Shown here: positions 35,080 to 46,228 of the stretch, in pieces
Position numbering within the stretch: position 1 is the first letter of the stretch
Layout of the letters: every line of letters starts with the position of its first letter
NCBI GenBank assembly: GCA_023374025.1
Contig: SIJG01000062.1
Location: 815,488 to 879,487 of the forward strand
Source of the DNA: Heterodera schachtii
Lineage: Eukaryota > Nematoda > Chromadorea > Rhabditida > Heteroderidae
DNA: 64,000 nt
Direction: 5' to 3'
Notes under the pieces: generated by a model
Databases searched by the model: none
What the model was told of the DNA's origin: nothing
Seen by the model: the letters and a program-made list of their open reading frames with translations, nothing else
Translations under genes and position numbers: made by a program

Positions 35080-35507
35080 CCATGGACACAAAAAGTCATG
35101 GGACGCGTAAAATGTAATGGGACGCGTAAAACCGACTAGAACCAATGAATTTTGAAATTCAGGACCAAGGGGGGGGGAGGACATGATTTTTGAGTGTGGG
35201 AAAGTTTTCATCAAAATCTTCCAAAAAAAATTTTAGCGTTTATTTAAGCCGCTGATAGGTGGTGATCACGAATATATAATCAGAATGATCTTAAGATTCG
35301 TTAAGACCTAAGAATCCATCCGTATCTGTGGATTCTGAAGGGATGGCGGTGGTCAGGTTCGGATCCTTTCGATATAATTTTTTGTGTATTTTGGGTCTTG
35401 TAAACTTTACTGTGAATTTTTAACCATTTTCGTCTGCTTCAAAAGTTGCAGGGCCTTAAAAATCAGAAATATTTTTTTGGCGCCGAAACGACCCGTTCCC
35501 CCATTTG

Positions 35508-36092
35508 GACAATCTTTGGCCACCAGAAATTGTTGAATTTGGCCCATCAAAATCATCACCAATCGCAATTGCCTCGGGCAACAAACCACAGGAATAGATT
35601 GAATTCAATTGGTTGAGATCTGTGAGAAGTGTCGGCGAAGTGCGACGAAGCAAATTGTCCAAAGCATCACCATGGGAAAAGCCCAAATGGCGAATATTTG
35701 TCGAAAAAATTGGCCAAATTCACGAACAAAAATGTCCCAAATTGGCTGGTCATCCGTGGTATCTGCGTGAGGAATCGACAACCGTAAATTGGTGCCTCTT
35801 TTGTCGAAAATTTGCTGATTGGAACGAAGAAAAGCGATGACGGAGTGATCAATGTACCTGAAAATGGAACGAATGCTTTTATTGCCAGTACTCAAAACAA
35901 CACATAAAGTTTCGGTTCTGGTCCGTTGTCCTTGCGACGAATTTCGATCGTTCTCCAAATTGTCAATTCTCTTTTGCCATCAAAATGTTTGTCCACCAAC
36001 GCATTGAAACGTGGCGAAAGCAATGCCAATTTGAGGCCAAGTTGAGGACGGTCAAAACAGGGCAAAATGTCCATCCAAACGTCGTTACACAC
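35508..36092 (-). pseudogene. F-box-like pseudogene (copy A3), frameshifted and truncated
   Basis: Exon 2 (from 36092) begins CNDVWMDILPCFDRPQLG but breaks off after EPKLYV: the stretch usually encoding PFPLPDRPLPSKIRF is missing and TGA follows. Exon 3 shows YIDHSVIAFLRSNQQIF and DIFVRE. One T of TTT is lost near 35719 (VREFGQFF replaces VREIWPIF). The original frame resumes as GFSHGDALDNL..SGGQRLSKW and then homology ends at about 35508. No first exon or C-terminal exons are present. Unlikely to make a functional protein. Confidence 0.7.
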
Positions 36093-36156
36093 CCAACTGA
36101 AATGGGAAAAGGGAAAACAGTTTAGTTAAATAAATTTTTGTTGATGTGCTTTTCAG

Positions 36157-39100
36157 GTCTTCTTCCTCCATCACATCTCTGTTGTGGGCCAATGCAGCAA
36201 AAGCTTTACGCTCATCGGAAAGGACACGAAAAGCGGCGACTTCGGCACTGTGTTCTTCGACCATCACAAATGGCAAAACCAACAGCTGCTGGCGATGAGC
36301 AGCAGCACCAATCAAATTTCATTTTGTTTTGATTTTCAGATTACGCCTTTTGACTGGGTTTTGGACTTTGTTCCCCTGCTGGACAGAAATCCCCTCAAAA
36401 AACTCACTTTCAACTATTTTTCCGACCAACTGTACATCGCATTGTGCTCGCTTATCATGCTTGGCCTTGGCTTCATGGGTTTGCTACGCTCTGTGAAAGA
36501 TATGAAGTGAGTGTCTGTCGCAACGCATGTCCAAAACATTCAAATTGTTGAATTAAAATTTTGTAAAAAATTAATATTATTATTGGCAAATCAGGCCAAC
36601 ATTTCGTAAGTCACTACCCCAACAATTCGTTGAAAGATTTTTGGGTCATTTTTAAAAAATTTAACAAATTTTATGGGGGTGTGCTTAAACATCAGGGATG
36701 GTACGGAAATTCGACATTTTTTGGCTTCAAAATTCCGATTTCCGAAAATTTTTAGTGCCTCGGAATGCCATCCCTGCTAAACAAATGGCCATGAATATGA
36801 ATTCTACGATTTTATGCAAATTGAAACAATAACATGTAAAAATGCATAAAATGAAAAGGAAAAAACTAAGCTAAATTGACAGTGAAAGGAGTGACAGTCG
36901 GCGAAAGAAAATGTGAACATCTAAAGAGAAGGACAGATCGCCAAAAAAAGTTCAATGGAAAAGTGAATGAATGACAATCGTTTAGCAACACGGAGAAGTG
37001 TTCATCATTCTTCCAACTTGTCTAAAGATTCAACGAAAAGTGTTGATGATAAACTATCAATCGCAGGATAAGTTCTAAGGGTATCATCGTCTTTAAGCTC
37101 TGCTCCCCAGAATACCAATTTTATATTTTTGAGCTTAGTGCCATGTTTCCTTATGATATCCTTCTTGAGCATCTCCTTAAGAGATGAGACTTTTTGATTG
37201 TATTCAGCACCGTCGATGATGCTCTCGTTTCCATCATATTTGTACCAAATTCTAAACGCGTTGCCAATTGATGCTTGCATCATCAGCATAAGCATTGCTA
37301 GCACAGCATAAATACGAAAATGGTTCATTGGAGGAAATTAATGGCAATTGAAGGAGTGTGTGATGAGGGTAATTTGAAAATGGAAGTGGGGGATGTGAAG
37401 TGTTGCTTCATCACTGTCAAGGGCAGCCTTTTATGGGGCAAAATTCTGCTCAAACATTGTATTTTGTAGCATGTAAAATTAATTTTTAAGATTTACGTCA
37501 AAGGGTGTAAAATGAAAATCATAAAAAAAATGTAAAGCAATATGAAAATGCTATTTTTTAAATTCAATTAATCAATAAAAGTAATAAAATGGCAATAATA
37601 ATATTGTAATTTTTTGTATATCACTGCTGCTGACGGTTTGCGGGACATTGCGGGGTGAGAAAGTGCTGGGATTCGGGACATACCGAAACGCCCTGCTGTT
37701 CGGCCTTTTTGGACCTCCGTAATGGCCGCTTACGAGTTTTCGTAATAGAAAAAATCGTCGTAAATTACGGATTCCGTAATTGAAAATCAGTTACTTCCAG
37801 CCCTGCTGCGGAGCCTACCGCTGCCGCCGGCCCATATTCCCAAAAGTTTTCAAATATTATATTTTGCAGCAGGTAAATGATCATTGATCGCTTTTGTACG
37901 TCACAGTTCTGGTTTCTATTCATACATTGTATTTTGTAGCGTGTAAAATTAATTTTAAAGATTTACGTCAATGGATGATGTAAATCGAAAACCGTAAAAT
38001 ATTATCATTGAATTGGTCGATAAGTCGATAAAAATAATAAATGACAATAATAATATTCTAAATTTGTATATTACAGCTAAGCAAAAGAGAGAAATTTGCC
38101 GAAAATTTGTCTGGGCCTGGGAAAAACTTTTAGAGAATTTAGGGAAAATTAAATAGAATGAGGGGGGGGGGGGGGGTAACTAATTAAATGAGAAAAGAAT
38201 TATTTCCACCATAAATACATGCTGAATGCTATAACGAGGGCCCGGATTTTTAAGGGTGAAAAAGTCCAAAATAGGGACCTAAATAGGAGCAAAAAACTCG
38301 CGAAATAGGGATGAAAATAGGGGCGAAAAAGTTTCAAATATAGGGGTGAAATTTATTAAAATTGCTGTTTTCTCTATGTAAATATGTTAAAATTAAGGCA
38401 AACAATTTTATTCATTAATTGCCGTTAGAAATAAAAAGCAAATTTCATTTATTGGTTTTTCAGAATATACCTTTTGACTGGGTTTTTGGACTTTGTTCCC
38501 CTGCTGGACAGAAATCCCCTCAAAAAACTCACTTTCAACTATTTTTCCGACCAACTGTGCATCGCATTGTGCTCGCTTTTCATTCTTGGCTTTGGATTAA
38601 TGGTTTCAGATGAAAGCCTAATGGATTTTTTTGATCAAAATGAAAATAGTTTTTGCTGCTTTTGTCAAGTTGATTTTTTTGTTTGTTTGTGAGCTGTCAA
38701 AAAAGGGCAATGTTTTTACTTTTATTGGTCCCATAAAAAAGAAAATAAAAAGACGGTTTTTACGTTTTTGCGTTGCAAATAATCGAAAAACTCATTTTTT
38801 TACACAAAATCATATTTATAAATCGCTTCAAATGCTCAAAAATTGTTGCGTCGCTTAATTTGTTTTGTTTTTCAGTCCTCGACATATTTTTGTGCCTTCC
38901 ATTCTGCCTTATGCTGGTGTTTGTGTGTTGTGTACTCATTCAAATTGTTGCTCAATTGGACGGACTTTTGGACTTGCGTCAACTTCCAAGCGGACCAAAC
39001 AAATGTGCCGATGCTCACTTTGGTGGGTTTGTTTTGTACCGCTTTTGTCATTTGATTTTCTCATTTTCCAAATTTAAACCCTTTTAATTTAAGGTGCTCA

Positions 39101-39194
39101 GCATTGTCATGGTGAGTTCGTCCGTCTTCGAGATTTTTCTTCAAATATTAGCGTGGAATTAATTATGTCGCCACGTGAGCCATCGACGAGTTAA
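36157..39194 (+). CDS. Unrecognised multi-membrane-span protein (5' end not found)
   Basis: The exon from 36157 (acceptor TTTTCAG) encodes SFTLIGKDTKSGDFGTVFFD, then PFDWVLDFVPLLDRNPLKKL and a membrane-like LYIALCSLIMLGLGFMG, ending at 36506 or possibly earlier. The exon 38876-39022 encodes a second membrane-like segment (LDIFLCLPFCLMLVFVCCVL), then DLRQLPSGPNKCADAHF. The exon 39094-39194 ends SVELIMSPREPSTS. The latter two join in phase; the first junction is uncertain. The upstream exon side is occupied by an inverted F-box pseudogene, and a partial, frameshifted duplicate of exon 1 lies at 38441-38630. Family not recognised. Confidence 0.5.
37005..37328 (-). CDS. Secreted single-domain ubiquitin-like protein
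   Basis: A 107-residue chain starting MNHFRIYAVLAMLMLMMQAS, a clear signal peptide with likely cleavage after IGNA. The mature part (FRIWYKYDGNESII...) has ubiquitin-like spacing: a first strand, SLKEMLKKDIIRKHG in place of the ubiquitin helix, KLVFWGAELKDDDTL matching 'LIFAGKQLEDGRTL', and SSTLFVESL as the last strand. It ends DKLEE with no di-glycine, so it cannot be conjugated like ubiquitin. The signal peptide start MNHF.. is shared with the larger gene at 45.3-46.2 kb. It lies on the opposite strand inside the long intron of the membrane-protein gene. Secreted ubiquitin-like proteins are known effectors of cyst nematodes; that role here is inference. Confidence 0.7.
   Translation of the reverse strand: MNHFRIYAVLAMLMLMMQASIGNAFRIWYKYDGNESIIDGAEYNQKVSSLKEMLKKDIIRKHGTKLKNIKLVFWGAELKDDDTLRTYPAIDSLSSTLFVESLDKLEE
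38441..38630 (+). pseudogene. Duplicated, frameshifted copy of the membrane-gene exon
   Basis: Repeats 36320-36480 nearly exactly (PFDWV, VPLLDRNPLKKLTFNYFSD), including the intron-like lead CAAATTTCATTT. An extra T (GGGTTTTTGG against GGGTTTTGG) shifts the frame. Confidence 0.6.
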
Positions 39195-39775
39195 ATTAAG
39201 CAGAGAGACGAATGAATGAACGATGCTGATGCCAATAAAACATAACGAATGCGATGAAACGACGATGTGATGGATGACATATTTCTACATAAACTGTTGT
39301 ATTCCGTTGTATATTCCATTATATGAATAGATATATGTATGTGTGGTTGGTTGTATAAACTCACATGGAAATATTATTTTTTTACGGTTTTTCGAAATTA
39401 CCGAATTGGCCACTTAAAGCGGGCGCCGGACTTTTCGACAGAAATATTTTAAATTTAAGGAGGGGACTTTTCGACAGTAAAATGTAAATAAGTTTCAAAT
39501 TTAGGGGTGTAAAATCTTAAAATTTTATCCAAAAGCAACAAATTAAGTCAAATAAATTTTCGAAATGGAAATAAGAATCGTATTCACCGCCCTGAAAATC
39601 TATAAAACAACTTTATTGCGGCCGTTATACATCCGATTTATTTACCGAAATTGAGATTTTTTCTTATAAAAACACATTTTAACATTGATGAATTATGATC
39701 GCTCGATCATTTTAATTAAATCATTTCTTCTTCTGCGTCTGATCATTGTTTTTGTTGTTTTGTACATCACTCATT

Positions 39776-40024
39776 TGTCAGAAGACGTCCCTTTTGTGAT
39801 GCTTTGTCCCGTTTTTTCCGGTTGCGGAGACAATGGCCTTAATTAAGCACAAAATTCAAATTTGGATAAAAATCAAATGCCATTTTTATTGCTCACCCAA
39901 TGCAATTAGTGCCAGTAAGCCAAAAGAACACATTGTTACAATTGTTGTCCCAAATTTCATCTTTCTTCTGCTGATGAACCGCCGCGGTTTTCCCAATATT
40001 TTGCTCGCTTATTATCCATTGGTT
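39776..40024 (-). pseudogene. F-box-like C-terminal fragment with shared breakpoint
   Basis: The minus strand keeps the end of exon 4 (NRRG-type reversed, TNCIG block), donor GTGAGC and the final exon (PLSP...). Homology stops near 40024, and the adjoining sequence TTGTAATAAGTTATGGCTTA to about 40250 is identical in kind to that next to the fragment at 55.9 kb. The rearranged piece was therefore copied after it was broken. Confidence 0.6.
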
Positions 40025-40422
40025 GTAATAAGTTATGGCTTATTAAACTTGTCTGGCACGTAGTTGACCCCTACGATTTAATCACCGGCTTAATTCAGAA
40101 AGTGATCTGTCCTGCCCCATTCCTGGTGTACAAATTTGTTGGACTTTTGATAGAGTACATTGTAGAATCTGAAACAAGTACCATTTGATTTGAAACTATG
40201 AACATAACAAATATGTGGAGACATTTTCAAAATGGAATTAGAAATCGGGGTATCGCCGCCCTGAAAATATTACAAACATTTTTATTGCTGCCGTTTTATA
40301 CATCCGTTTATTCGCCCTTAACTATATAAAACTTTTTATTTTGCTGCCGTTTTTATACATCCGATTTATTTACCGAAATTGAGAGGTTTTTCATCATAAA
40401 ATTGCATTTGATCACTGATGAA

Positions 40423-41014
40423 TAGGGATTCCATTTTTATGTAAATACATGTTTTTTTCCTGGATTCTCCATGCTCTAAATAGTAGGAAAAACACTTTCT
40501 TTTTTGTGTTTGCGAACAAAAGTTGGGACTTTTATTTACATATTTTTACATATTTTCGGCTTTTTCTACATATTACATATGTACATATTTTTATACATAT
40601 TTTGGACTTTTTCGTACATATTTCACAATTTTTTGTATATATTTTCGTTTTTTTTACATATTTTAAGGATTTTTGAGAATTTATAAAAAATTTTGTGAAA
40701 AATTAAAAAAATTTTTTGGAAATGTATCCCTAAAAAATCGATTTTTTTTCAAAAAATGATGTATCAAAAATTAATTTTTAAAATACTAAAATGTGATGCT
40801 AAGCCTATTTTGGTCATTTTTATGGCTTTTTGTGCCTATTTTACTTTTTACGAAAAATTTTTTTCCAAAAAATAACCATTTAAAAAAATTTTATTTACAT
40901 ATTTTCGTACATATTTTGGGGTTTTTGTACATATTTCATACATATTTTAGCATTTTTTATACATATTTTATTTACATATTTCGCGATTTTTCTTACATAA
41001 AAATGGAATCCCTA
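40423..41014. mobile_element. hAT-like MITE in F-box 3' flank
   Basis: Inverted ends TAGGGATTCCATTTTTATG and its reverse complement, with a perfect 8-bp duplication CTGATGAA on both sides (40415-40422 and 41015-41022). The interior is rich in TACATATTTT units, whose translations (FIYIFLHIF...) are artefacts. The host sequence is the conserved 3' flank shared by F-box-like copies. Confidence 0.8.
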
Positions 41015-41100
41015 CTGATGAATTATAATCAGTCGGTCATTCTCAATTAATTCATTTCTTCTGCGTCTGATCATTGTGTTTTTGTTGTTTTGTCCGTCAC

Positions 41101-42432
41101 TCATTTGTCAGAAGAAGACTCCCCTTTTTTGATGCTTTGTCCGGCTTCTTCTTCCACTTCTTCCGGTGGCGGAGATAATGGCCTTAATTAAGCGAAATTT
41201 TAATTATTTAAACAAAATTAAATGCCTTTTTAATTGCTCACCCAATGGAATTATTGAAAATGTAAAGCCAAAAGAACACATTGTTACAATTATTGTCCCA
41301 ATTTTGGTCTTTCCAATTAACCGCCGCTGTCTCCCCAATAATTTTGCATCGTTTCATTATCCAATTGTTACATTCCTCATTTGCTTTGGCCAATGTCAGC
41401 TTTTCTTTTGTCCATTCGTTCACCAATTCAAATGGCACAATTTGCATTGACGGCACACGAATAGAAAAAAGAATTTGGTAGCTGACGAAAGAAATGGCAT
41501 TGGCACGGAGAAAGTGCTAAACAATTTGAAAAACAAAATCAGTGATTTGCCGAAAATGTGTGGCCACACCTCCTTGAAATTGTTGATCCAATCAGTGTTC
41601 GCTTGTTTGTTGTAACCATCGCAACGCAATCGCTTGGGTTGGCCATCTTTTCTCGGAGAGTGCAACCATTTGGACAATGCTTGGCCAGCAGAAGAAATTG
41701 TTGCATTTGGCCCATCAAAACCATCACCAAACGCAGCGGGCAACAGACGAAATGATTTGATTGAATTCAGCAGTTTCAGATCGGTGAGAAGTGTCGGCGA
41801 AGTGCGACGACGCAAATTGTCCAACTGATTACCATCGGTAAAGCCCAAGTGGCGAATGTGTGCCGAAAAAATTGGCCATATTTCACGAACAAAAATGTCC
41901 CAAATCCGCTGGCCATCCGTGGCATGTGATGATGGAATCGAAAATTGTAAATCGGTGCCTCTTTTGTCGAAAATTTGGTGATTTAAACGAAGAAAAGCGA
42001 TGACGGAGTGATCGATGTAACTGAAAAGTGGACAAATAAATTGCTTCTCATGTATTGAAAATTGAATTACTTAATCTGAAGGAATTTAAAACGGATTTTG
42101 CTGGGCAACGGATAATCGGGCAATGGAAATGGCACATAAATGGCATAATTGGTAAACACAAATAATTGTGGTGCCGTTGTTGTGACATTGTCCTTGCGAT
42201 GAATTTCGATCGTTCTCCAAATTATCAATTCGTTTTTGCCATCGAAATGTTTGTCCACCAACGCATTGAAACGTGGCGAAAGCAATGCCAATTTGAAGCC
42301 AAGTTGAGGACGGTCAAAGCAGGGCAAAATGTCCATCCAAACGTCGTTGCAAAACCAACTGAAATTGTGAATAGTTTAGCTAAATAATGCCGAATTTGTT
42401 TAACTTTTAAAAATTTATTACCGTCGGTTCAT
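41101..42432 (-). CDS. F-box-like family protein, intact copy (A4)
   Basis: Exons 42432-42422 (ATGAACCGACG), 42358-42071, 42020-41570, 41516-41242 and 41182-41101. It shows WFCNDVWMDILPCFD then RPQLGFKLALLSPRF, a longer variable loop (KDNVTTTAPQLFVF), PLPSKIRFKFLQI, DHSVIAFLR, IFVREIWPIFSAHIRHLGF, QALSKWLHSPRKDGQPKRL, FELVNEWTKEKLTLA, WIMKRCKIIGETAAV and tail PLSPPPEEVEEEAGQ. All splice phases agree. The upstream motif (reverse of TGACATCATTC) is altered to GAATGATGTCGCC, near 42467-42479. The 3' flank carries the MITE at 40423-41014. Confidence 0.75.
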
Positions 42433-43122
42433 TTTTTGGCAATTAGCACAATTTTGCCGAGTTCAGAATGATGTCGCCGTCACAAAGGGAAGGAATAATT
42501 GCAGAATTAATACGTTAGAAACTTTTATTATTTTTCAAATGCGAGGCAAAGCGAAAAGAAACGAACATTTTTATAGTCATGAAAAATGGAATTGATGAAT
42601 TTTTTGTATTTTTTTGTTGGTAATTCTTCGGAATTGTCTCGACCGAAAAAAATAAATAAAAATTTTCTTACAAAATCATTTTTTCTATGGTAAAAAAATG
42701 CAGGTATTATGTAATTTACAGACCATAAAAAATTGTTTTTAATCATACATTATAAACATTCTAGGAGTCGGGATAGCTGATCACAAAACTGACGCCCATA
42801 TCGACCAATTCCTAAACTCGGACCCGAATTCGAACAAAAAATCGAAAGTTCAATTAAATTTTGCATGGGTTAGGAACTTGGTCAAATGGATATCAGATTC
42901 GTGATCAGCGACCCCGAAAACCATAGTGTTTAAATTTTCGTTTTCTAAAATTTTGGCAAAAATTGTTGTGCCATGGCATTTATGGGTGGTAGCGGGGATG
43001 GCATGGAATTCCGATTTCCGACTTCCGATAATATTTGATCAGACACATAAAAATTCGATTGGACTCAAGTACTTGATTTTTTTTGTTTTCCAAATGTTAT
43101 TTCGGCTCTATTGCACCTTATG

Positions 43123-43908
43123 CAGGGTTTCGATATGTGAGGATTTTTCCTCATTTTGTGGTCTTTTAGAGGGTCAAGGAGGATTTTTTTGGAAAATGAG
43201 GATTTGCGGATTTTTGTGGTCTTTTGAGAAATTTGAGGATTTTTGTGGTCTTTTGATAAAAAAAGTGACAAAAAAGCATGATTTTTTCAAAAATTAGGCA
43301 TATTTGGCAAAATGTTCGAACTTTTTCTTCAAATCTTAAACTTTTTTTTTCGAAAAATCCTCATTTTTCAATAAATTTAATTAATTTCCTTTAGATATTT
43401 TGTTTAAAAAAATAAAGAGGAATTCGATAGAGGGGGTCAAAATTATTTTTTTGACAAAATCTTTTAACAAATCGCACTCAAAATCCCAAATTTTTTCCGG
43501 CAGCGCCTATCGGCACTGCCGGACCCCCTCCCCACAATGTCACCAAAAAGTTTTTTGGAAAACCGCGCCACAAAAAAAGCAATTTAAAAGCAAAAATTAA
43601 AACAATAGAAATCGAAATTTTTTTTTGTGGTTTTAAATGAGATCGTTATAGATTTTTACCAAAATTACCAATTTTGCGATTTTTTGGCCAGTTTTTTAAG
43701 AAAAAATAGGTCCGGCGGCGCTGATAGGCGCCGTGATTGTTTAAAATGAAAAATATGACAGTTGACTGATTTTGTTTGCAATTTTATGATGTTTTAAAAA
43801 ATGAGGATTTTTTATTCCAAATGAGGATTTTTTGAGGTATTTTTGTGGCAAATGAGGATTTTTTATGGCTGAAATGAGGATTTTCAAAATTTTGAGATCG
43901 AAACCCTG
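43123..43908. mobile_element. hAT-like MITE
   Basis: Perfect 12-bp inverted ends CAGGGTTTCGAT / ATCGAAACCCTG and an exact 8-bp duplication ACCTTATG (43115-43122 and 43909-43916). The interior has AATGAGGATTTTTTG-type repeats and two GC hairpin motifs (43497-43522, 43712-43733). It is inserted in the left arm of a larger foldback whose right arm (44270-44325) shows the empty site. Confidence 0.8.
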
Positions 43909-44403
43909 ACCTTATGAGTCCAATCAATTGACAATAACTGGTTTTTATACAATAACTTTGTTCAAATTCGAAGAAATCCCTAAATTTTTGGTATCCTTCG
44001 AAAGCACAAAGTCAGAATAATGTAATAATACGAGAAAACAAGAGAATTCTAACATTTAAAGAAAGTTACAAACGAAAATAATCAACAATTACTTAATTTA
44101 TCAAATCTTTTTTGGTAATTGCCTAAACGCTGAGATTTATATATTTTAGCTTCGTTAGACTTTGTGCTTTCGAATGCTAACAAAAAGATAGGGTTTGTTC
44201 GAGCATGAACAAAGTTATTGTATAGAAAGCAGGCATTGTCAATTGATTGGACTCATAAAATACCTTTTGGACTCATAAAAGTCGATTGGACTCATAAAGT
44301 GCATTAGAGCCGAAATAAGATTTGGAAAAAAGGCTGAGCCTGAACCTGGGTTTCTTTGACAAAAATTTAGGAAAATCCAAGTCCATGAAAAACGGGTCTG
44401 TAT

Positions 44404-44658
44404 CGTTTCGGCGGCAGCCCAAGTTTTTGATTATAAATTTTTCTTTGCCAACCAAATCCAACAATCTTGGTATCATTCGATAGCCTTAAGTGTCCTCTAA
44501 TTAGCATGCAAAATTGTGAAAAATTTCGTTAAGGTTCAAAAAAGTTATGGCCAGAAGAATTCAAAAAACCAGATTTTCGAACTTTTTTAGTTGGATTTGG
44601 TTGGCAAAGAAAAAAGTTATAGCCAAAAACTTGGGCTGGCGCCGAAACGACCGGTCGA
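44404..44658. repeat. Foldback repeat of the TTGGTATCATTCGATAGC family
   Basis: The left CGTTTCGGCGGCAGCCCAAG ... GCCAACCAAATCC is inverted as GGATTTGGTTGGC ... CTTGGGCTGGCGCCGAAACG at right. No gene. Confidence 0.5.
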
Positions 44659-44972
44659 AACAACCCTCTCCCATGAAAAACCTAAGTTGACGAAATTGAA
44701 TTGCCTGGACCTGGGTCCAGGTTGGTCTTTTTAGCCAATCTCATCAAGCCAGAGGAGAAAATTGAAAAGCAAAAATGATTCTTTTGGAGAATTTTGGGCA
44801 AATTAAAAAGAATGGGGGGGGGGGTAATTAATTAATTATTATGAATTAATGACAAAATAATTATTTCAACCAAAAATACATGTTTATGTTATAATTGTTG
44901 TTTTGTGATGTAAGAATGAAACGGAGTGTGGGAGAAAGTGGGATAAAGGACATGGGAGAACCTGTAAAAAGA

Positions 44973-45046
44973 GCGCCTGTAGCTCAGTCGGTTAGAAGAG
45001 CACGGCACGGATTGCTAGGGTCATGGGTTCGAGTCCCACCGGGCGA
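44973..45046 (+). tRNA. tRNA-like sequence, probably degenerate
   Basis: The D arm (TAGCTCAGTCGGTTAGAAGAGC) and T arm (GGGTTCGAGTCCC) are canonical and the acceptor ends GCGCCTG/CGGGCG pair over six positions. The anticodon stem between them does not form a five-pair helix and the D loop seems to have an insertion, so the anticodon cannot be read safely. Either a decayed tRNA gene or a tRNA pseudogene. Confidence 0.4.
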
Positions 45047-45291
45047 GTTCCCTTTTATGTTCTACAGTTTATGCAATGGAAAGGATAGAAAGGAAAAAAT
45101 CCAATTGAAAATTGAAAAAAAACGAAAGCTAAATGTGATGGAAGTGACGACAGTCGACGAATGGAAAGTGAGCCAATGAAACAAAAATCGAAAGCACCCA
45201 AAAAAGTTTGATGGAAAACTAATGAATGGTCTCGAATTAGCAACGGGAAAGATGTTCATCATCTTTTGCTTTCTTCCTTTGCTGTTCTTGT

Positions 45292-46228
45292 TCAGCCTCG
45301 GTGGCGACGCAAAAAGCCCATAATTTTCGTGCCCGTGCCCAATTTCTTTTCCTTCTTGCGGGATGAAGAAGGCTTCTCATCATGCTGCTGCTCCATTTCA
45401 GCAGCACGTGTCAGCAAAACTGTTGAATGTTCTTTGATCTTGTAATAATTCATTGTTTTTTCGTCCTCCTCGAGTACTACACCATCTGCTGCTGCAAGTC
45501 TTTGTTGGTCGCGCAAAATGCCAATCTCTCGAATGTTTTGGATCTTCACCTTCAAGTTGCGCACAGTGTCCACACCCTTTACCAAAACGGCATGCTTTTG
45601 TCCTTCATATTGCACCCTAATTTTGAATGCATCCAAAGTGTCGTAAACAATGTCACGGTCAACGTAAACAATTGAGCCTTTTCTAATGCCATAACCTCCT
45701 CCTATTGTGAGATCGTGTTGCCAAAGCATGTCATAATCTTGAATGGATTGTTGATTCGACAGTTTTAAATCAGACCAATGATTTAGAGTCAAGGTTCAAC
45801 TCTTGGATGGACTTAATTTTCAAAATTTTCACGGTGTCCTTTTCACTGACCCAAATTGGGTAATTTTGCTCATTATAATGCACAAACATTTCAAATTCAT
45901 CCAACGTCAAATAAAGGAGTGAATCTTTTACAATGCCATAATTGTTCATAGTTTTTGTGTCTTCAAACGGCGCATCATATGGGCGCATGTCGCTTCTCAG
46001 CATTAGTCTTTCGGGTTCAAGCTCAACTTTAAGCTCTTCACTGATCTTCTTCTTCAAATCGGCCACAGTATCCTTTCCCTTCACCATAACGGTGAAGATG
46101 GTCTGGTCATTATATTTGCGATAAGCGAACATCATAATTTTAATCTCATAATCAGCAATGGAAGACCGTATCATCAGCAGCATAAACACTGTTAGTCCAG
46201 CAGAAATGCCAAAGCCAAAATGATTCAT
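45292..46228 (-). CDS. Secreted protein with three ubiquitin-like domains (frame break near 45780)
   Basis: Starts MNHFGFGISAGLTVFMLLMI, a signal peptide ending near SSIA. Domain 1 covers YEIKIMMFAYRK, KDTVADLKKKI, PERLMLRSDMRPYD, KTMNNYGIV and SLLYLTL. Domain 2 covers EFEMFVHYNEQ, KDTVKILKIKSI, then after the break LSNQQSIQDYDML and GSIVYV. Domain 3 covers FKIRVQYEGQKHAVLV, VDTVRNLKVKIQNI, GILRDQQRL, EKTMNYYKIKEHSTVLL. A basic tail (SSSRKKEKKLGTGTK, FLRRHRG) follows, reminiscent of the lysine-rich extensions of cyst nematode ubiquitin-extension effectors. No di-glycine end. The frame shifts between 45770 and 45792: a real mutation or a sequence error. Confidence 0.65.

Noticed and set aside
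40449..41050. Phe/Ile/His-rich frames resembling membrane proteins
   Set aside because: Translations of TACATATTTT repeats inside a MITE.
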